Assembly (NCBI GenBank): GCA_038373885.1
Contig: JAWZYV010001785.1
Location: forward strand, 360,022-424,021
Source of the DNA: Cheiracanthium punctorium
Lineage: Eukaryota > Arthropoda > Arachnida > Araneae > Cheiracanthiidae
DNA: 64,000 nucleotides
Direction of reading: 5' to 3'
The notes under the pieces were generated by a model. It did no database searches. It saw only the letters and a list, made by a program, of their open reading frames with translations, and was not told where the DNA came from. Every line of letters begins with the position of its first letter. Within the stretch, counting starts at the first letter, position 1. A program made the translations under genes and the position numbers. This document shows positions 57,769 through 64,000 of this stretch, piece after piece.

Positions 57769-57800
57769 TTAGCTGCGTGCCCGTTCTTCGCACGGTAGGA
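57769..57800 (-). mobile_element. Helitron 3' terminus (partial element)
   Basis: On the minus strand, ACCGTGCGAAGAACGGGCAC can pair CGTGC with GCACG. It is followed by GCAGCTAA and T. A hairpin just before CTRR/T is the Helitron 3' signature. The matching 5' end, expected to the right, was not found, so the element length is unknown. Confidence 0.62.
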
Positions 57801-57926
57801 AAGGAAAAATTTTTAGATGTGCAATTCGAAATGATTCCAATGATGTGGAATCTAAAAATAAGCAAACTTATTTAATTCTTGAAGTAAAGTTACTCAGGTC
57901 ATTGAAACATGATGTCACAAAATACT

Positions 57927-57963
57927 ATGCCGGTGTCATTCGCGATCAGAATGACACCGGCAT
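57927..57963. other. perfect 14-bp hairpin
   Basis: ATGCCGGTGTCATT, a 9-nt loop CGCGATCAG, then AATGACACCGGCAT. The stem has no mismatch in AT-rich surroundings where decay would be expected. It lies inside the area where the preceding Helitron's interior should be. No terminator, microRNA or attachment-site role can be read from it. Confidence 0.85.
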
Positions 57964-58859
57964 GACGGTTTGCAGCGAAAACTCTTACTTTCAAAATATC
58001 TTATCTCTACATCATACTGTCTTTTAGGTTTAAGTTATAGCATTAAAACATTAGAGACTACGTGATCCGGACACTTTACTGATTTTACTCTCACTTACAA
58101 ATGAGCTTATTAAAGTTAATTGGAGATGTTGGGGTTATTCCTAGCTAATCTGCATTTCAAACATTTTTCGGGGCTATTTTGCTAATGACATAACTTTTGT
58201 GTCAGAACTTGCTAGTTGCTGGAATTCAGCAAAAAGAGTATATCTGATAGGGGAAGGGAAAGGTAATATGGCGAACTTAAGCAATTATAATTTTTACTGA
58301 CCACTGTGAATGAGTCTAAGAACTGAGATTTATCAGATAACTTCTTTCGTGTTTTGCCTTACACACGAACTTTTTCAATTGCCTGTTTCAACTTTTAAGT
58401 GGCGAAACACCGGTTCTCCTAAAAAAGGGTAATTTTCGCCATCTTTCCCCAGCCATGGGGTAAGATGTGTGTCGGATAGTGTAAGATAACTCACGGATAG
58501 GGTAAGATAAAAATAATATCAGATAGGGTAGATAACTAACCCCAGAATGTGAATTAACATTCATGAACACTTTATTAGCAAATAACTTTAATGGGAAAAT
58601 GCCCCAAAACTGCTATTTTTAAAATTGTGACAAGTGAAGTCCGGTTGATTAATATTTAAACGCCCCACTCTCTCCGAGGTGGCGATAACAATACATAAAG
58701 CAGTTACCCTTTTTTGTGTTTATGTAGCAACCGAAACTTAGGATTAACACGGCGGTTTGGAACAACATGAAAGTGCATTACTTTATATATATTATTATTA
58801 TTATTTTATTTATTTATTTTTGGGGAGTGGGGGGTTGCCAGTGAATGTAGTTTCAGTAA
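57964..58859. other. no supported gene
   Basis: Contains repeated GATAGGGTAAGATAA phrases (58477-58535) and an ATT/TATTT microsatellite (58785-58819). Confidence 0.45.
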
Positions 58860-59074
58860 TTAAGTGTCTTCAAATTCTTTAACTGGTGCGTTTATCGCTA
58901 ATTTTTCCCATTCGTTTTCATCTAGTTCTTTTGGGAACGTTGAAACATGTGCATAACTCCTCAAACCCATGCCTGCAAAACTCGAGAAAGTGCGGCTATC
59001 TTTTAGGTTGGCGACGTGATTGGTGATTGTGCTCAATTGATTCAGCATCCGACATTCATCAAATTGATGCTTTC
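58860..59074 (-). CDS. weak candidate terminal exon, product unknown
   Basis: Reverse frame of about 70 codons ending in TAA at 58860. It has protein-like composition (ELDENEWEKLA, then FEDT before the stop). On the minus strand it follows a T-rich CTTCTGAAAG that could be a splice acceptor, and AATAAA-containing sequence follows within about 60 bases. I recognise no domain. It may be a transposon or host last exon, or chance. Confidence 0.22.
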
Positions 59075-59080
59075 AGAAGA

Positions 59081-60960
59081 AAACTGCCAATTAATACAGC
59101 TATTTATATCATTTCGGAAAAACGCATCATCTGCAATTTTAAACTCCTGTTATCCACGCGTTCGTATTAGCAGTTTTAAAATTTGTGAACTTCAAGAAAT
59201 GCATTTCGACTTAATTATTTCTCATGTTTTTAATTTGTCATGAAATCGACGAATGTCTTATGAAATGCCATACTTATGCGTGAAGACAGGCTTTTATTCT
59301 GGTTACTGATTGGTCGGGGAGAGTATGCGCATGGTCAAACTGCAACAAATGCGTCTTCAAGAATCTGCCTCGAGCTGCTGTTGCGTTTAAAGATGTATAG
59401 ATGCTCTCCATCAAAAACTTTTGAACAGAGCACTTACACTTCTTCCACACAAGAGCACTAAAAAGAATTTCAACATTCCTTTCTATGGCAGTTTAGTGTC
59501 ATTCATCCGTTCCAAGTCCAACACAATACGAACGTTTATAACAGTTTACTCTTTATTTAAAGGATGAAAATAGCATTCAAAGTTCTTTTACAGGGTATCG
59601 CAAAATTACATTAATAGCGATAGACAACTTTCTTGAGGTTATCCTCAAATATCGTCCAATTTGACGACGATATATCAACCAAAGTGGCGAGGGGAAAAAG
59701 AAAATAAAAAAATTGTTGTGTTGGAAAGTGTTTTATAATCGATGCACTTGGCATGATTTATTTTTGTTTTTTAGCACTTGAGTGCTATTAATTTCAGACA
59801 AGAACTTTTAGTCTACTGAAAAAAAAAAAAAGCGGCGTACACTTTGTTAGGGTTTCCAAATAACAAGAGAACGGAGGGGTTAATAAAATAACAAAACTCG
59901 CCACAGTTGGCTATTTTGGGTGATTTATTGCCATGTTTGGAGCAGAAAAATAAGTCTCCAAAACTGAGCCCAGCCGCGACTGACGGTTTCTCTAAGAGAA
60001 ACCTGTATCGCGGCTGCCCCTGCTCATTTTGGTGGTATCTGCTATATTGGTAAGAAATTACCAAACCGTTTACTATTACGGTTAGTGGGAATATTAATTC
60101 GTATCTGTAAAGTTGTCAATATTAGCAATAAAGGTATGTTTAGAATACACCTGATGAAGAATGAAGAACAGTTTTAGAAGGCGATTTTAATATGGATTTC
60201 AATTTTGAAGAAGTGTTTTATGGAACAATGAAGACAAATATGGCACATTAATGGGATTATGGCGCACTTTCCAATATAATGGAATAAGGAAAAGAAATAA
60301 GGACAACACGTGGATTATGGTACTCTTTCTAATGCAATGAAACATGAAATACAGATGGGGAGGACATGTCGATTATGATATGCTTTTAACGTATAGCACT
60401 TTAGTGAGTATTTAAAATATGCGAGTTTCAGATTTCCCCCCCCCCCCCCCCATAACGCTATCCGGGGACCCCATTTTCTGTTGCTGTGTCTCATTCTTTG
60501 CTAGTAAAATTGCTAGTGTTTATTAGTAAAGAGAAAATCCCAAGGGACTTTCAAAACAAAACAATAGACAATGAAAAGAGCTTCCAGTTCTATATTCAAA
60601 TGAGTGCATGTTGCAGAGGATTAGGAATACGACCCTGCTGACGCATTCTGTACAAGCAGTACTGCTATACCAAACAAAAAAATCTTATTTCTTGACCAGC
60701 GCCCATAAAACGTTTGAAAATTGCGTTATTCTTTCGAAAAACAAAGGGAAAAGAGATAAGACGGCATGTGCTGGCTCTGTGTTACAGGATTTTGTATCAT
60801 TTTGTGCCGTTGAAAAACAAAAAAATATGAAGAGCAAAAGTTTAGATTTCGTTTGAAACGATCATGTTAGTCATTGGTTGGAAATAGCCGGTGCAGTCAA
60901 GAGAATTATATAGAAAAATGTAGATAAGGTCAGCAGTCAGCACATTACAAAGATCAGGGC
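59081..60960. other. no supported gene
   Basis: Frames of up to 83 codons without domains. A poly-C run lies near 60437-60450. GAAACCGTCA/GGTTTCTCTAAGAGAAACC near 59985-60003 is a small inverted repeat. Confidence 0.4.
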
Positions 60961-60964
60961 CAGA

Positions 60965-61218
60965 TAATGGTGAGTTTTGAAAAAAAAAATCACGCGGTTT
61001 TGTGATTAAGGTAAAGCTACACAGGGGCTGCGTGCATAAGGGGGAGATGCTTTGGGCAGAGACTTTTTCAGACGTTCTAGCGTTACATCTGGAGAAAACC
61101 GCCGAAAACTCCAGATCATTAAATCAACAGCCGTGCTGTAGGTCAGAACCCAGGACCTTCACACTTCAGTCCTCTACCATATCCAGTGTCTTATCCACTC
61201 AGCAATGAGGAGGGCCCC
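60965..61218 (-). mobile_element. tRNA-headed SINE, family 3, copy 1
   Basis: On the minus strand it starts at about 61218. The A-box is TTGCTGAGTGGATAAGACAC and the B-box region GAAGGTCCTGGGTTCTGACC. The body is CTGGAGTTTTCGGCGGTTTT, TCTCCAGATGTAACG, then GGTTTTTACC-like and AATCACAAAACCGCGTGATT. It ends near a T-run corresponding to its A-rich tail. Copy 2 lies 0.4 kb to the right in the same orientation. Confidence 0.85.
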
Positions 61219-61361
61219 TTTAAGAATTAAGATGTTATTAAAAAATAGTGAGGATTTCAAGGAAAAGATCTATTATCGCTAAAACCTAATTTTCTATTAA
61301 TTTTAGAAAAAAAAAAGCAATCAGAATAGTGAATTTTGGGGTATTTTTGAGATATACAAGA

Positions 61362-61607
61362 GTGAATTTTGAAAACAAGCACGTGATTTTGTGATTAAGG
61401 TAATAATGCTACACGAGGACTATCTGCATAAAGGGGAGATGCCTTGTTCGGTGGACCTTTTCAGGGGTTCAAGCACGCATTCACGTTACATCTAGTGAAA
61501 ATTCCAGACTATTAGATAGACAGCCACTCGTAGGCCCGACCCAGGGCCTTCACATTTTGGCCAGTGTCTTATCCTGTTTGTTCAGTGTCTTATCCACTCA
61601 GCCATGT
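61362..61607 (-). mobile_element. tRNA-headed SINE, family 3, copy 2
   Basis: Minus strand: GGCTGAGTGGATAAGACAC (A-box), GGCCCTGGGTCGGGCC (diverged B-box), then TGGAATTTTCACTAGATGTA and AATCACAAAATCACGTGC. About 25 bp with a second TAAGACAC phrase are duplicated near the head. It is more diverged than copy 1. Confidence 0.8.
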
Positions 61608-62379
61608 TTAGACAGATTTTGGCACATTAAATAAGAAAAAAAAAATAATATAATCTTAAGCAATTATAAATATTTTTGGATTGTCTATTTATAGGTGTAC
61701 TATTCACTGAAATAAACGATAAACTTGCATCAGTTACGAAACTTTTAGAAAAAGTTCTTAAAATTCGAAAATTTTGAAGAATGTGTCACTCTTTGACAAG
61801 TGTCGCTGTGCAATTCCATGTTTAAGATTTTCTCCTGAAGGTTTCATAAAAGGCACCTATTTTTTATCCATTTCAGTGTGCAGAGCAGTTTATAGAGAAT
61901 CATCTTGGATTTTTTTTTTAGTCCCTGGCGCACTTATAGTTTAAAATTATTCGACATTACCCAATACTAAAATATACGAAAAAAGTTGCAAAATATTGAA
62001 TTATATGTGTTTATTTTTTAGAATTACTGGTCAAGCCTATTGTCGGCAGCTGGCCGGCCATTAAAGGGAGAGAAAAAGAAGTAAAACTCAGTATAGTTGG
62101 TGTAGTGTTAAACTTTACGTTTCCGTTAAGAATTAAACAAATAAATTTAGAAGAAAAGAATCGCCATATTCGCCCGTTGTTTCGTTAAATGTTATGAATA
62201 GCTCAAAATCTGGAAGTTGAAGTGGAAACGAAAAAAGTTTTTTAAATAATGATAGAATTAATAAATAAATTTTTGACGGAAGATGAAGGTATTGGTAAAA
62301 AAAAAGGTGTGGAAGGAAATACAAAAAAAAATTCAAATTAAGCCAATGGGATTTCTTATAGGGGCTGCCTTAAATGGTG
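61608..62379. other. no supported gene
   Basis: AT-rich, unassigned. The phrase TGTGCAATTCCATGTTTAAG near 61810 resembles TGTGCAATTTTATGTTTACG near 26294, suggesting another shared dispersed repeat. Confidence 0.4.
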
Positions 62380-62655
62380 TCACGCTTGGAGGGGGTGGGG
62401 GTTAAGGAGATCGTGAAATTGTGTCAAGGGGAGGAAGTAATTAAGAAGTGTGACATCACCCATTTTGGCTAAATAAAAACACTTAGAGTCAGCACATATA
62501 ATTTTTAAATTACGAGAAGTTTAGGAAGATATTTATTAGGGGTTAAAATAACTTGTTATGCTTACAAATGTCATTAAACCACATAGTTAAAGTTTTAAAA
62601 TAACATTTGAAATAGGATCTACAGCGTAGTGCTTTGTTTCTGAGCTTCAAGTACA
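62380..62655 (+). repeat. dispersed repeat D, copy 2
   Basis: Contains GTGTGACATCACCCATTTTG, TTAGAGTCAGCA, ACCACATAGTTAAAGTTTTA and GATCTACAGCG, collinear with the two blocks at 50329-51110 but without the extra 480 bp. Non-coding. Confidence 0.65.
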
Positions 62656-62868
62656 GTACAATCTGCATAAATGGAGATATACGAGACCAGACAGCCGAAG
62701 GATTACCGACAAATTCTGGATAATCAAGATAGTATCTTGTTTTGACACAAAGTCATATTCTTTCGTTGGGTCGGCATTGCAGTACACTAGAGAAATGCAT
62801 TACAAAATACTTAAGGTAAGCTAGAAAATGGTCGGAGGGGGTATAGTGAAATGTGAGACTTAGTAACG

Positions 62869-63008
62869 CAGGTAGGGATGGACGAGAGACGACTTTTTGC
62901 GAGACGAGACAGACATTTTTAGCATTACGATATAGGGATTTTGCGAGACGAGACAAAGCTTTTAGGATGTTTTGCGAGACGCGAGTTTTCCATCTCGCTT
63001 CCATTACT
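62869..63008. mobile_element. possible hAT-like MITE with GCGAGACGAGAC repeats
   Basis: Starts TAGGGATGGACGAGA and ends near TCTCGCTTCCATTA, a rough inverted match. GCGAGACGAGACA occurs twice inside. No duplication was found in the flanks. A related fragment lies at 30285-30340. Confidence 0.38.
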
Positions 63009-63935
63009 AAAACGGTATGTCATATCGATGTTCATAAGTTATATTGCATTCTAGTTTTGGTGTTCTCGGCCATTACGACATCATTCATGAACGACCTATA
63101 CGAGAAATTTAATAAGCGGGTTTTCCATTGTAAAACTTTGCTAAAATCCATGGAAGCAGTAATGGAATAAGTCCTTTGGACGTATGAGGATACTTTCATT
63201 TTTTAAATGCATGCAAAACTCGAGCACGCAGGTGTTTGCTTTCGAAGAACACGCCTCTCACAAATGAGTTTAATGATAACTAATGAATGAAGGAACGTTT
63301 CTGTAATGAGTCGAATTATTAAACTGTGCAGATGCGTGTGTGACGTAAATTGAAGTCATCCGTAACCACACAGGAGCTCCGTTCCATCTGGTTCATCACG
63401 AAATTCATATAGGTATACTTTTGTTTATCCGTCCCGTCGCAGATGTTTCGAGACTGCCGAAGCGTACTGCAGTCTCGTCAAGTGGTGTCTATGCTGGCGT
63501 ATGCGTGCATGGAAAACGAGCATAACTAGGTTATTATATTGTGTGAAACACCCTGTGAAAGCGCGGATTGAAACCGCGTATCGTTCCGCTATCGACATCG
63601 TTATTATTATGTCCTCTGGGAAATTAACACTTCCTTTTAATTTCAGTAATGTGTGCATTTTCCCGTTTTTAACACATCTGGGGTTAAGAGGTGCTCCCAT
63701 GATTTTGGTTTGTCTGCCTGTGTTCCCACCCGTCCTCTCTTACTGGAATAAATGTGTGTCGGTGCCACGAAATTTTTGGACAAGGTTAGGGCTTGACTGC
63801 TGAGCAGGTCAACTAGGCGTCTGCCTAGGCAGGGGTGGCCAAATCGTGACGCATCTGCCAAACAAGGGACATTGAATGATTTCAAGTGGCGCATTGCATC
63901 CTTCTGCCTACTTATTGTTTTTAGATAGATTAAAG
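63009..63935. other. no supported gene
   Basis: GC is slightly higher at 63420-63850 and reverse frames of 83 and 91 codons cross it, but none has a recognisable domain or splice context. Confidence 0.35.
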
Positions 63936-64000
63936 AGCCGCCCAGGTGGTGCAGTGGCTTAAGATATATTCTATGACGCTTTCGGTCCGGTTCGAATCCC
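63936..64000 (+). mobile_element. tRNA-headed SINE, cut by the window edge
   Basis: GCCGCCCAGGTGGTGCAGTG, GGCTTAAG (A-box type) and, 30 bp on, GGTTCGAATCCC (perfect B-box). Head order and opening bases resemble family 2 (24590-24753), which reads GGCCGCCGTAAAAAATGGTG in the same place. A true tRNA gene cannot be excluded because the 3' half is outside the window, but the sequence before the A-box does not form an obvious acceptor stem. Confidence 0.7.

Overview
The window is AT-rich eukaryotic DNA with no bacterial gene organisation. It has no long open reading frame and no operons or ribosome-binding sites, but many AT-rich stretches, microsatellites and poly-G/poly-C runs. The assortment of transposable elements (Helitrons, hAT, mariner/Tigger, piggyBac-like MITEs, tRNA-headed SINEs, a non-LTR retrotransposon remnant) is typical of a large arthropod genome, perhaps a chelicerate. 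The species cannot be fixed from the sequence alone. The window reads as intergenic or long-intron DNA built from nested transposons.

Layout: 0-16 kb holds a 1.7 kb Helitron (592-2282), a broken LINE tail (about 2590-2925), a mariner-derived foldback (5108-5659), a 590-bp inverted-repeat element (8996-9585), two hAT MITEs with exact 8-bp target duplications (9707-9872, 14013-14277), a reverse-strand Helitron (10802-11511), a pogo/Tigger-like element with a transposase zinc-finger remnant (11749-12659), and piggyBac-like MITEs (from 14.5 kb). 16-29 kb holds a second TTAA-flanked piggyBac-like MITE, the first copy of an element with CACAGTG termini (17322-19483) carrying a nested hAT, a 61-bp minisatellite, SINEs and more hAT MITEs. 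29-41 kb holds a Tigger-like MITE, two Helitrons placed 5' end to 5' end (30411-31594 and 31685-36158, the latter split by 3.1 kb), an unclassified repeat, and a Tigger-like element with a hAT nested inside it. 41-57 kb holds further repeats and hAT MITEs, the only convincing host-like exon (about 46247-46452, reverse strand, consensus donor), a GC-rich block with a CTCF-like motif (47911-47925), a SINE, and the second CACAGTG element (54352-57442). 57-64 kb holds a Helitron 3' end, a perfect 14-bp hairpin, two reverse-strand SINEs and a SINE cut by the window edge.

The most noteworthy system is the pair of CACAGTG-ended elements. Their long terminal inverted repeats begin with the V(D)J recombination heptamer, and 5-bp target duplications flank them (exact CGTCC in one copy). 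This fits the Transib/ProtoRAG side of transposon diversity. The two copies differ by an internal deletion and one hAT insertion, for which the other copy is the empty site, and both carry a captured piece of SINE body. Also notable are a central domain shared by two SINE families with different heads, and piggyBac-like MITEs that keep a YY1/Pho-type CCGCCATCTTG motif.
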